DNA of 64,000 nucleotides from Bryopsis sp. KO-2023 (taxonomy: Eukaryota; Chlorophyta; Ulvophyceae; Bryopsidales; Bryopsidaceae): assembly GCA_030272585.1 (NCBI GenBank), contig BSYQ01000015.1, positions 1,302,001-1,366,000 of the forward strand, written 5' to 3'. The notes under the pieces are model-generated. The model did no database searches and was not told the DNA's origin. It was given only the letters and a program-made list of their open reading frames with translations. The position numbers were made by a program, and so were the translations under genes. This document shows, piece after piece, positions 1 to 10,782 of this stretch; the first letter of the stretch is position 1; each line of letters opens with the position of its first letter.

Positions 1-2
1 AG

Positions 3-1361
3 GGATCAACAGCAGCAACAGCAGCTACAGCAGCAACAGCAGCCACAGGAAGAGGGCAGCATGAGGAAACCACAGTGGGGGAAGGCTCAGGATTGGTTGG
101 GAGTGAAGCAGGGACTGGGGAGAAAGTGGGGGAGGAGCAGCCAACAACACCAGAAGATGAACTCCCAGCTCCAGCTGATGTGATCCCAGGAAGCCCACCA
201 CATCCACAGCCACTGTCGGCTCAGGAATGGGCGGAGTTGCAGAGGGAGGAAAGAGATCGGTCGTTGGCGGGACACTAGCCGCTGCCTGGGATGCATTACC
301 GGAGAGGATGGGAGGAGAGGGTGTCACAGCCTCGTGTGGAGGAACCTGATCCAGTTCCGTTTGCCCACCAAGCGGAGCAAGCAGGACCCCAGGATCCACC
401 AGCTGAACTCCCAACGACGGAGGAAGTGCCTCCAGCCTCCCAACTCGTCTTGCTGCCACCAGGGCCAATCAGACCACCAGCTCCACCCATGGCGGGACCT
501 CGGCCACCACGCCCCTTCCAGATGTTCCAGAATGTCCAAGCCCCATTCGCGTTCGGAGCAGGAACTCCCACAGGAACTACCCCGGGATTAAGCCAAAGCG
601 GGACTCCAGCATCGAAGGGAGGAGCGCCAAGGAAGGGCCCAACCACTAGACTCGCCTCAGGAAAAGGGAAGCTCAAGAAGATCGTCATGGATTTTTCAGG
701 AACGGATACGGAGACTGGCGAGGACGAAGGGCCCCCAGACGGAACAGCACCGGGTGATGGAAAGGGACAGCACGGCCAGAGCAGCGGCGGCGGCACTCCA
801 GGGATGGGTACGCGTTGCAGCCGTTGTTCAAAACCGCCCGGCTCCAACGCGTACATCCCAACCGCCTGTAAGTTTGCTAACACACCCGGGCACCACCGAC
901 ACTGCTCGCGAGACCGCTTTGGAAAATCCTGGAAAGCGTGTGCCAAGGATGTGTTGGCCATCCTCGTGGCCTTGCGGCGCCCCGACCTCTTCTGCCGCGG
1001 ACGCGAACTCACGCTGGGGGACATCCCGGCGGCGGACCTTTCATGGATCCCGGAGTATCGCCCTGGCATCACCGCCGACGAGGTCTTCCAAAATCGCTGC
1101 TGGCGATGCGAAGCGGAAGCCAGAAACTTCCCAACGACGGCATACTGGCGCACGCTGACGGCGGAGATGTGGGGGCGATACCCCGAGCTCCGTCGGCCGT
1201 TCCCTGACGAGATCCCCCTGGAGAGAGGCAGCGCAACCAAGCGGCCCCGAGAAGACGAAGGTCCAGACGATCCAGCAGCAGGAGGAGAGCCGCCGGAGCA
1301 CTGTCGCGGAGGTCAGGGAGGACCGCCACCACCACCACCACCGCCGCCGCCGACAGCCTAA
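3..1361 (+). pseudogene. Delta-encoded proline-rich, cysteine-motif protein of unknown function, with in-frame TAG
   Basis: I do not recognise this protein. The frame is open from the left window edge to a TAG at 276-278, then continues in the same frame to the stop at about 1361; an ATG lies at 291. The N-terminal half is low-complexity, rich in Pro, Glu and Ala. The central part has a cysteine/histidine array starting RCSRCS, with further Cys and His over about 35 residues. Later come a second CxxC (RCWRCEAE) and a well-composed globular stretch with WIPEYRPGI and AYWRTLTAEMWGRYPE. The C terminus carries a KRPRED basic patch and a run of ten prolines. It is neither Gag-, PR- nor RT-like. 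The single TAG could be a mutation, readthrough, or mark a true start at 291. Confidence 0.45.
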
Positions 1362-2240
1362 AAAGGGGGGAAGGTGAAAAGGACAAAAAAAAAAAAAAAA
1401 AAAGGAAAAGGAAGGAAAATGGGGGAGGGGTGACTGTTTGTTTTTGTTTTTATTGTTTTTATTTGTTTTTGTTTTATTGGTTTTCATGAGAATGGCTATA
1501 GAGACAGCCTTCTCAAAGAAAAGTAGTAGCTGAACTGGATTGGACCAGTAAGAATGGAAAAGAAAAGGAAGTGAGGAAGAGGGAATAAGAGTTCAGAGGT
1601 CAGGGTTCTTTCTTAAATCTTTTTGATACATGATTTCAAGTTGCTATGAGGGTTAGAGATCAGACTGTCTGCTGCTGAAGTGGGCAGGCAGTAAAACACT
1701 GTGGCAGGAGTGGGTGTCTGATGGGTTAGGTATCTTTTTGGGGGAAGGCATGAAAAAAAGGGGGGGGGGGGGGGGTAAAAAAAAAAAAAAAACAATGGTT
1801 TTTGGACCTGAAAAAAAAAAAAAAAAAAAAAGAGAACAAGCCTACTGGTTGAGAAGGCAGGTTGCTCAGTATTTCTAGGGATGAAGTGAACAAGCTGACA
1901 GAACAGCTGTGGATTGTGTTGTGCTTGTGTTATCAAGGTTAACAGACATTTTTCCTGTTGTGCAGAAAGTGATAATTGAAAAAAAAAAAAAAAAAAACTT
2001 TTATTTTGGATCCCAACATACTGACACTTAGCACTTGTTCTGTAGTACTGGGGACACTGCATCTGTGGACTTAGTGGTTGAATAGGCAGTTAGGTCTTTC
2101 TATTCACCACTTCTCCAACAGTTCTGACCCCAGTTATCTTGAAAATGGAAGTCTAGACACAGAAACAGTTCAGAAAAGAGGGGAGGGGATGTTAAAACTT
2201 TTGGGGACAAAAGTTCAGGGAGGAGGGGAGTGGTTACAGC
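1362..2240 (+). other. Delta non-coding tail, purine tract and B1 motif
   Basis: There is no ORF of note. The stretch has long A runs (about 1385-1402, 1780-1792, 1811-1831, 1980-1997), a G run near 1760-1775 and T/G-rich DNA. It ends in a purine-rich stretch directly followed by GGTTACAGC and the LTR start, the usual place of a polypurine tract. Confidence 0.6.
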
Positions 2241-2590
2241 TGTAACCCCAAACCACGTCGCCTCCACCGTTTTCGTCACACTGGTCAAGGCCAGAGTGCT
2301 ATCGGGTAGAGGAGGGGTAGTTAGGACAGTCCAGCCACAGTCTGGAAGTAGCAGTCCAGCTGCGGAAATGACGAGGTTGGACGGTCCTAGGGGTAGAGAC
2401 TAAGGGAAGGGATTGAGGGAGGTTAGGAAGATCAGCTAGGCTTGATAGGTTAGGTAGTCCCCATCAGTAGGTGGGATCCTAGGTGATCAGTGGGACTAGG
2501 GTGAGTCAGGCGGCAGCCTATTTAATGGCTGATCTTAGGTTATTGGATATTCTGGGTGAGGCTTTTGTGTTTATTCGAGTTTGGACCTTT

Positions 2591-2820
2591 TGATAGGGGC
2601 CCTTCCCCCAGAGGGGGAAGGGTAGATAGGGGCCCTCCTCCAAGTGGAGGAGGGTAGAACGTGGGAACACAACACAATAGCAAACCCAGCCCCAAAGGTT
2701 ACACAATGTCAAAAATACAACCCCTTTTATACCGTCCACAACACACTAACCCCTTACTCTACAGTGACACACCCACTCACCGATGGGACATCTAGACACT
2801 AACCTCGTCACCTCGTATCA
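2591..2820 (-). repeat. Epsilon 3' LTR
   Basis: 230 bp, matching 6862-7091 by eye throughout. It carries two adjacent perfect 10-bp hairpins (CCCTTCCCCC-AGA-GGGGGAAGGG, then CCCTCCTCCA-AG-TGGAGGAGGG), each preceded by GATAGGGG. Confidence 0.85.
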
Positions 2821-5800
2821 ACTACTCCCCCCCCCCCCCCCCCGAGTGGTGTCCTCAGCACTCAAGAAAGTTAATCGCGAAAGAAAAACCCGAAAGAAAT
2901 AAAGAATAAGTACTTTGATTGGCCGCTAAAAAGAGAAACAGGGCCATCCACTGAACAAAACACGAAGAAAAATAGAAAAATAGAAAACAATCCTCACAAT
3001 CATGCAAACAAGATGATTTTCAAACGGCATAACAGATCCCATACTCTGTGAAATCCAAAAACCTTGTGTCTCTTGCTTGGACGGATGCCCGCTTCTTCGT
3101 CTGCTTGCTTCATCAGGGCATTTAGTAATAGCCCGCTCAAGCCTCTCCTAACTCGTGGTTCTATGGTGCGGATGTGGATTCCGCCCACGAGTACCGCCAA
3201 GGAGAAGGTTAAACATGGCATAAGCATTGCTTGCAATGTCTTCTTGCTCATGCTTCAGCACACGAACATGAAGAAATGCCCGCTATGCTTTATCTGTTCA
3301 AGACTCCAAGTCCGCGCAAGCTTAGATTATAACTTCCGCTCGCTACCTCGCTTCGCAGTTTCACTTAGTCGGAAACCATAAGCTTCGCTCTTGTCAGACA
3401 CTCTCCCGTAGTCCGCTGCTGTTGATATCCACTGCGGCTTTTCATTCATTGCAGTTTTGGTCACTTCCAATTCCGCTGCAAGTCCTTGGTCAGATTTCTA
3501 CTTCCGTTTTCTTCATTTACAACTGATATTTTTCCTTCCTTCCTTCCACGGTACATCTTCGTTCTTCGCTCGGTAAAACGCTTGGTCGGATATCACTTAG
3601 GCACAACACTCCATTCGTTACGTTTATCCGCTAGTATATAAGCGGTCATCAGTGTAGAGATTTGTCCGAGGCCAAATCCTATGCGGATACCCCCAGGATC
3701 TCACGAAGCTGGTTGACTGCTAGAGTCCCCACTTAGCAGCGAGAGCCAGTACACCGATGAGAAGTCCGGCTGATCTCTCAGCTTCTTCTCTCTTCAACGT
3801 CCCTACGAATCTCCCATGAGTTTGTCCGCCGCAACACCTCAGAACAATAGCCGCTCGAGCATATCCATAACATGTATGGCCACTGCTATAGAGATTTGTC
3901 TGAGGCCTACATTTCCCCCAGGATCTCATCGAATCATAATCCGCTGGTTGGCTACTAGAGTCCCTACGTAGCAGCGAGAGCCAGTATATACAGCAGAGCG
4001 TCCGGCCATTCCCTGACCTCTTCGTCCTTTCTGCTCCAGTGCTATTGTCTTCGCTGGTCCGCTCCAATGTTTTTCCGAGTTTGGTCTTCAAATAATGTCC
4101 GCTCCTTCTTCGGCGGTTTGAATTAATCCGCCCTGATGGTCCAATTTAATCCACCCTGGCGATTCTTTGTTGTCTTCGGCCAATCCTCTGATGCTTTGGT
4201 AAACCCCCATAAGTCTCCATTACATCCTCAGCTTCAGAACATCCATAATCCGCTCATGACTGAGTCAATCGTTGCATAACCACCTTCACGCCTCCAAGTC
4301 GGTTGTCGATCAGAATTTCCGCTCAAGCAATCACACATAGTTCTCAGTAGCAGCGTCACTATCCGCTCTGGCTTTGTTGATTTCCGCTTGGCAGTTCTAC
4401 TGTCTCCATATGAACACATTTACTCCGCTCTTTGGATGCCTGTATTGTCTGTCACTTAGTCCGCTTGCACCTTTGCTGCATTGGAATTTCCGCTCAAGAC
4501 ACACACCCTCATCGCCTTTGCATTCTGCCTCAGCAGTCCGCTCTAACAGTCCGCCTTTGCCTTAGCTTTTAGTCCGCTTAGTGCAATAGTTTGACGGCTG
4601 TAATTTGGTCGATGAATACTCCTTAGACTTTTGGGTGTTGTTCTTGGCGCTAGACTTCCATTTATGGCTAGTAATGTGAGCCATATCCGCTCAATGGTTT
4701 GTGGTAATGTCCGCCCTGACCAGACGTATGATTCCGCTTAGTCTTTCAGCCAATAGTCCTTGGACCTGACCATCCAGGTTGGCTCTTTTATTTCCGCTCT
4801 GGCTCAGGTTCTTGACGGTCTAATTTAATCCGCCTGACGGTATAATTTAGTCCGCCTTGACGACCTCATTTAGTCCGCCTCTGCTATTCCGCTGTTGAAA
4901 AGAGAATGAGTTTTCCGCTCGTGATTCTCGGTTGGTTCCATGGCAACTCGATTAGTTACCACCATACACTTCCACGGCATTAACCTCTAATTCTTCTTCT
5001 TCACTCAGCCCAGAATATCACAATCCGCTACCACATCCATTAGACCTCAAAGTTTACCCACAAGATATCCGCTCAGAGCTTCAACAATGCTTCACTTGCC
5101 CATTCATAACATTAAGTCACAAATATCCAATGTGGCACTGCTATTGCGTGCTCCTTAATCAGATTCAAACTCTCGAGAACGCTCGATAGCTCGTGGCAAG
5201 CTACATTTAATCCGCTCGTCTTATATCCGCTTGTGTGAGGTCTTGGCCTATTGAAAGTCTATTCCAGGCGGACTATATACTCTCCACCAGCTCCTTCTGC
5301 AACAAGTCATTCTGCATACTTAATAGCTTAGCAGATGATTCCTTCTCTTCCGCCCTGCGTACTTAGCAGCTTTGCAGGCGGTTTAATCCCCCACTTGGGT
5401 GCGTTGAACTCCACTATCGCTTGAACTCGGTTTGTAGGTAACTGGCAGGCCGCTCTTCCGCTCTTTATTAGCCTGGCGACTTCTTTTCTCTCTTTGTCTT
5501 CTTGTCGCTAGTTGTGCTTACATTCTTCCGCTATGGTCCAACTCTTGGCAGTATAAAGTCTTTGTCTTGTTATCTTCGCACTGAAAATCCGCTCTTTTGC
5601 GGTTGCTAGTCCGCTGGGTGATCAGCCCAGGCGGTTTGTGCGTTGATACAGACTCGTTTCTGCTCCTGCCATGTAACACAACCTCCAGCTCCTGTTTCCT
5701 GACCGCCTCCAACTCTTGATGTATTAAAATCCGCCTCCAACGCGATCGTGAAACTACCGTAGTTCTAGCCTCGATACTTCGCCGATATTCCGTGTTGTGT

Positions 5801-6846
5801 GTCCGCTGGTGCTCCTCCAAGCTCAACCGCTTTAGCTCACAACAACACCGCCTATTCTTCCTCCGCGTTGGAATATCATAGTCCGCCCAGCAGAGTGTAA
5901 GGGCAGCAGTTCGCTGGGCCACTTTGCCCGCCTTCTTCCTCTGTCCGCCCTCACTCTCCGCCGTTTCCGTTTAACCGCTTTGGCGGACTTCGTTTTTCCG
6001 GCTCTGGCGAACTACCTCGGAGTTCTGTCCGCTCCCTTTTTCCGCCACCTATTTTGTCCGCTGCGCCATTTTGTCCGCTGTCAGACTCTGGCCTTTTCCA
6101 TTCGCTGTCTGACTTTGGCTCGTCCGCTGCACTTCCGGCTCGCCATTTCCGCTCTGCGGATTCCGATGTAACACTTCCGCTCCGCGGATTCCGCTGTGAT
6201 ACTTCCGCTCTGCCAAATTCCGCTGTAACACAGTGTGACATGACTGTATGTCCGACAACGGAATTTCTGGCAGCTGTCACAGGCGCAGTCGTCGACTTCT
6301 TGCGCAACAACTATCCGCCACCACGCGTTGGCCGTCCGTGTGTCGAACTTCCCTCACGAACGTTGACTCGAACTTGGTTCGTCCATAGGTGGTTCGTTTG
6401 TAGGAGATCTTTGCAGATCTGCTGTAGATCTTTTCCAGAAATTTCCAGGTTCTGTCGAAACTCTGTCTTAGGGAAACTTAAGCTCTCACCTTTCCTTTCC
6501 ACTGCTTTTCGAGCTCTTTCGACCTGTTTCGAACTCTTTTCGACCACTGTGCTGTCCTTTAGGTTGACAGTCACAAGGTCACCTGCAGATTTCTGTAGAT
6601 CTGACCCTTAGATCTCTTCCTGCGACGGGTTCCTTTTCGTTTCCTTCTCCTCGCCTCTACCCTGACCTTTCCAGTGCTTACGAACTCGTCGCTCGCACTC
6701 GCGCTCCTTCGATCCCACCTAGCACCACCCCCTTTGGTGCCATCACTCCTTGCCCATCCCCTCTTGATAGGCACTTAACCTAGCCACTGACTTTTTCGTG
6801 GCTCCGCCTACAGGGTCGCCCGTCCTCGTCGTTTAGGGACGCCCAA

Positions 6847-6858
6847 GCTCCGAAACCA
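6847..6858 (-). other. Primer-binding site of epsilon
   Basis: On the minus strand TGGTTTCGGAGC, complementary to a tRNA 3' end GCTCCGAAACCA. The same 12-mer follows the 5' LTR in elements gamma, zeta, A and B. Confidence 0.8.
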
Positions 6859-6861
6859 AAA

Positions 6862-7091
6862 TGATAGGGGCCCTTCCCCCAGAGGGGGAAGGGTAGATAG
6901 GGGCCCTCCTCCAAGTGGAGGAGGGTAGAACGTGGGAACACAACACAATAGCAAACCCAGCCCCAAAGGTTACACAATGTCAAAAATACAACCCCTTTTA
7001 TACCGTCCACAACACACTAACCCCTTACTCTACAGTGACACACCCACTCACCGATGGGACATCTAGACACTAACCTCGTCACCTCGTATCA
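6862..7091 (-). repeat. Epsilon 5' LTR
   Basis: 230 bp, same sequence as 2591-2820. On the minus strand it is followed after 3 nt by the primer-binding site complement at 6847-6858. Confidence 0.85.
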
Positions 7092-7284
7092 CCTTTATTG
7101 ATTGTTGTAAGAAAGCTTGTGTGAAGAGTCCTGAGTAAGGTGCCTTGCAAAGGCCGTGTGATCAACTTCAAGAGGGGCTGTCCCCACTTCCGCCGTTCCC
7201 GTTCTGCAGAAACGCCATCACCACCGTTAAGTACGGCTGCAGGGGTGACCCCAGCGGTCAAGGTTACCCTATTTGTTGGTTACA

Positions 7285-8300
7285 TCCGGCGACCAACGCC
7301 ACGATCGACAATTTGAAGATGAACTTGGTTGGATATCTGGTGCACTCGAGGATCATAAACGAGTCTCCCGCGGAGAAAGAAGCAATATTGAGGAAGTGTG
7401 TCAAGAAGAAAGGCCAAACATGGCTAGTTTGGCTGGAGCACTTTCGCCAGGAAGCTCTGGCGGTAGAAGCCGATGTCGAAGATACAAGAGTCAAGGACAT
7501 CTTCTTCAAACTCCTTCCGAAGGACTGCAGAAACGGTATCGCGGGAATGCCGACCATTAACTACAAGGATGTGATCCAAAACGCAAAGGAATGGTTGATC
7601 AACGTCTTTCGTTTGGTTGATACCAGCGCCCACACTGGAGGGGACGCAATGGACATTGGAGCGGTAGGCGAGACTACAGCACCTGCAGAAACGGAAGCGC
7701 CGGTGAGACAAGGAGAACTTCCGCAGACCGATTGGCAACAAAAGCTGAAAGAGGTACCGTTTGGCTCTCTCAAGTATCACTCAATTGAGTAAGAGAGATC
7801 GAAGATTCAAAGGTTTTTTGAGCTGGTTGGCAAAGAGCGGCGGCGGCGGAAGCGGAGGCAACGGCGGATTCAGGAACAACGGAGGTGGATTCAGAAGAGG
7901 AGGAACGCCGTATCGTGGAATGCCTACGAGAACCGTTCAATTCGATGAACCCCAATTCGAAGACAATAACGAGTTTGAAGGATTGGAAGAAGAAGATCTC
8001 TATCAACCCGAGACAAACTATGTCGGGACTATTTCTGCCGTGCCTGTGGCAAAAGTGCCGACGAGAAAATGGAAGAAGTCCGAGAGAACGCAGTACCGTC
8101 GCGGGAATCCAACCGGTGGACCAAAGCAAACAAGGAGTTCCAAGAGTCCTGAAACCGGAGGGATCTTGAAGACCAAAACTTACAAGGAAGTTTTGACTGT
8201 GGGAAAATCAGCAGGACTCCTGACGACCAAGATGTCTCTCGTGTCTACAGCCGCAGAAAGTGTGGAAGAGTTTGCTATCATCGATACGGGGGCAGCCGTC
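7285..8300 (+). pseudogene. Alpha gag-protease, middle part, frameshifted
   Basis: Matches the intact zeta gag (about 27059-25641) from ATNATIDNLKMN to the protease motif IDTGAAV, where zeta is inserted. The Gag core (KEAILRKCVKKKGQTWLVW and PKDC region) is followed by a Gly/Arg-rich stretch (about 7840-7905) with no CCHC zinc knuckle. Against zeta, 5 nt are missing near 7772-7775 (SLK then YHSIE stop), which shifts the frame until a second open frame from about 7761. The upstream part of gag is cut off by delta at 7284. This copy cannot make full Gag. Confidence 0.8.
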
Positions 8301-8794
8301 TGTAACCATCCTTTGGGTGCGCCTTGCAGGCGATGGGTCAGGTGTTTCTTAGCAGGAAACGCTGCAAATCGAAAACCTTATACCCTTTATCGTTTCAACT
8401 AGGAGGGCTCGGTGAGAGGTCGGAATACAAGAGCTTTGGACGACCAAAAGCGTGGAGACTGAGGCACAAGTCGAACATGAACAAAAAGTGGTTACAAGGA
8501 AGAATAAAAACCCCCTTCTCTTATAGGGTAAAAAGAGCCACTTCTTAGCTACTCATTTGTACAAAGTAGCTACCCCGTAGCTACCCATTTCTAATACCCT
8601 AGCTTCACCCAACTACCCTTTATTAACTATTACCAACCCTTACAAATTGGAGGTACTCAGTGAGAAATACTGAGTACTGTTTCCTAAGTTTCACTGTTTC
8701 TGATAACATAAGCAGGACTTCTGAACGTCCTTCCCAGTACTGCAAGAGGAGCTGGACCCTTCTCCTGCCACAGACCCTTAAAATGCAGGTCACA
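8301..8794 (-). repeat. Zeta 3' LTR (A2 487 bp + B2 7 bp)
   Basis: 8308-8794 equals 27137-27623 by eye in length (487 bp) and sequence. The outer end carries 7 extra bases, TGTAACC on the plus strand (8301-8307), absent from the 5' LTR. Inside, 8795-8803 reads GCTGTAACC, the B1 motif. Confidence 0.85.
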
Positions 8795-8795
8795 G

Positions 8796-9748
8796 CTGTA
8801 ACCCACTTCGTTTCCACTGTGAAGTACTCCGAATTTCATACCATCTACTCAGATGGTCTGCAACAAAATTGGCTTTCCCATCTATGTGTCTTACGGAGAT
8901 ACTTGAACAACCGCTGAACTGCAAAGTTTCTTTGATTCCCGTTACTGCTCGCAAAGTTCTCAAATCGTTAATCGGTGCTGCCTCTTTCCCCTCTTGGGTA
9001 AGGTGTGCCCATAAACTTTTCACTGCTGCCCAATTATCGGAAAAAATCTGAACAGCAGTTCCTCTCCACAAATCTGCGGGTATTTCCTTAACGGCGCTCA
9101 TGGCTGCCAATACTTCCCCCAAAAAACTTGAATGTTGTCCACTTATTTTTCCATGTCCGAGGTATAAAATCCTTCCCGAACCATCGGTCAAAATATACCC
9201 GAAATACTCTGAGGTGTCAATAGAAGCCCAATCAACGAACAACTTCCTTTGATTATCACCGGCAGAAAATGCTCGGCAATAGCAACGACTCAACCAACGT
9301 GATACCTTACTTTTCAGTTCTTCCTTTACCTCTTGTGGCGATACTTGATTGGCTTCCATCTTAGCCAAGAAATGCTGCATGTCCCATTCCAGAGTCGAGT
9401 TCTTGAAAGCATTCAGCAAACCGCGGAGCTGCTGAATCTCCCGCAGTTCTGCCGATCCCACCAGCTTGGCGATAGTTTCGTTCACTTTTTCCCACGGTAT
9501 ATCCGGGTGGAATTTTCCTTCTTGGATATGGAATCCGAGAAACTTTACCTCAGTTCCGCTGACGATTTTCCTCTGGTTGATCTGAAGTCCATACTCCTTT
9601 GAGGGACGTTTGACTTCGGCGGCTCTCTCCTATAGCCGCATTCCTCCAGCGATACTGCCATTTCCGCCATTTTAGTCTTCTGCGGAGGTACTAGAGTCCC
9701 GAAGACCTCCGGGTGTTTCCTCACCATTTCTTTCAGCGCTTCCGCCAT
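8796..9748 (-). pseudogene. Zeta RT-RNase H remnant with RT core deleted
   Basis: The minus-strand ATG at 9748 begins MAEALKEMVRKHPEVFG, as in the alpha pol. After NVPQRS the sequence jumps to LQINQRK-equivalent sequence, which removes about 550 bp relative to alpha (about 28531-29081), including the YMDD catalytic region, and shifts the frame. The break lies at a shared AAGGA(G/A)TAT, consistent with microhomology deletion. From about 9600 down the thumb and RNase H are preserved (LFVDWASIDTSEYFGYILTDG, about 9240-9180; HIDGKANFVADHLSRW near the end). The stop falls in the LTR-proximal palindrome. Confidence 0.85.
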
Positions 9749-9810
9749 GGACTCTTTTTCTTGTTCGGATCTAGTCAGGCCCGCCCGAAGTCCCCTTTCG
9801 ACGGGCCTTT

Positions 9811-9929
9811 TTAGTTTGATACCTCTCGGTCATTGAACTTGACCACCCCTTCGTGAGCAAAGGTTGCAACCTTGTAATTGCTCGGCAACTGCACTGGTAA
9901 GTCGTTCCAGTTCCCTATCTGCACGCGGA
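9811..9929 (-). pseudogene. Zeta gag-protease polyprotein, C-terminal piece
   Basis: Minus-strand continuation, beyond gamma, of the piece at 15201-15621. It encodes RVQIGNWNDLPVQLPSNYK and ends REVSN with TAA at 9811-9813. A stem-loop equivalent to that of alpha follows at about 9778-9810. Confidence 0.75.
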
Positions 9930-9935
9930 GATACT

Positions 9936-10522
9936 TGTAACCCATAATAGGGTCGTCGCCACCAATTTCGTCACACCCGCCACAGTGGTTTTACCACCAC
10001 ACTTGGAGGGTATATGGATAAAACGGAGGAGAGCGTGAGCTCTTCGGTCAGAAGTAAAAACGGCAAGAAGAGTGAAGACACAAGATAGAACTCAAGCAAA
10101 AAACAAGCTTACAATGAGAACGTTTGGTCTCTCCCTTTTAACCCCCAATCACTCCTTCCAAATAGGGTCCCGATAGCTTCCCGCTAAACTCCCCATAACT
10201 ACACCCTAGCTACCCTGGATTCCGTTCTCATCCTTACTAATCTTGACTACACCTCCCATACTCTCTCTCCACCTTTGGTTCATTCACCCATCATTTCACC
10301 CCTTTGCATCAGCTTGGATGGATCAAAAATGAATAAAAGAAAACATAAAACCCGTACAACGTCCGTCTTGTTGTGGCAGGACTGACTCCTTTTATTGTGC
10401 TGTGGCAGGACTGCTCCTTCACCACAGTCATTTCTGCACTGCTGCCACAGTCCCAGTTCTGTGGCAGCACTCCTCCTGTGGAGGTGACGAAATGGGTGGC
10501 GGCGACGTGGTTTGGGGTTACA
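9936..10522 (-). repeat. Gamma 3' LTR (A2 577 bp + B2 10 bp)
   Basis: 9946-10522 repeats 14618-15194. The outer 10 bases (9936-9945, ATGGGTTACA in element sense) are missing from the 5' LTR but equal the 10 bases preceding the GC at the inner edge (10525-10534). The LTR contains a long CTGCCACAG/CTGTGGCAG inverted repeat (about 10441-10470). Confidence 0.85.
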
Positions 10523-10782
10523 GCTGTAACCCATCTCTCCCTCCAGCCGAGACACTCTCAAGAGAAAGTCGAGGCGATAAATAAGAAAAACCGATTTATG
10601 AAACGATAGAAAAACTGCAAACGCAACCGATCGATGAACTATTTCCCATAAAACAGCCAAAGAAAGGCGGAGGGAAGTACTACCAAATCAAAATAAGTTT
10701 CTTTGTCATTTATCAAACCATTTCCATGAGGGGCCACTTCCGGGAGAGAAACCAGCACCAGCGTAGCCCTCCTCTCCAACTC

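Larger units (their letters stand above)
2591..7091 (-). mobile_element. Element epsilon: complete non-coding LTR element (LARD-like) in delta LTR
   Basis: Two identical 230-bp LTRs (2591-2820, 6862-7091) with termini TGATA...TATCA bound a 4.0-kb internal region. A 5-bp duplication CCTTT flanks the element (2586-2590, 7092-7096). On the minus strand the order is 5' LTR, a 3-nt spacer, primer-binding site TGGTTTCGGAGC (6847-6858), internal DNA, a G17 purine tract (2827-2843) and the 3' LTR. No ORF resembles Gag or Pol. The interior is packed with TCCGC (AGCGGA in element sense). Termini and 5-bp duplication set it apart from the TGTAACC group, though it shares their primer site. Identical LTRs suggest recent insertion. 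Confidence 0.85.
1..7284 (+). mobile_element. Element delta: LTR retrotransposon, 3' part, non-Gag-Pol
   Basis: Seen: an internal region with one ORF (3-1361), a long A/T-homopolymer tail, a purine-rich stretch ending in GGTTACAGC (2232-2240) and a 3' LTR that begins TGTAACCCC at 2241 and ends GGTTACA at 7278-7284. The LTR is split by element epsilon (2591-7091). At 7285 the sequence becomes mid-gag of element alpha, so delta is inserted in alpha. The left junction, with a predicted TCCGGC duplication, lies left of the window. No RT, RNase H or integrase is present in the visible part, so delta looks non-autonomous and shares its termini with the coding families. Confidence 0.75.
2241..7284 (+). 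repeat. Delta 3' LTR, interrupted by epsilon
   Basis: LTR parts are 2241-2590 and 7097-7284, about 538 bp once epsilon and one copy of its CCTTT duplication are removed. It starts TGTAACCCCAAACCACGTCGCC, as in the LTRs of alpha, gamma, A and B, and ends GGTTACA. The body differs from the other LTRs. Confidence 0.7.

Noticed and set aside
296-1240. 314-codon minus-strand ORF opposite the delta protein
   Set aside because: GC-rich shadow of the plus-strand frame, with low-complexity Gly/Ser/Trp composition and no recognisable domain.
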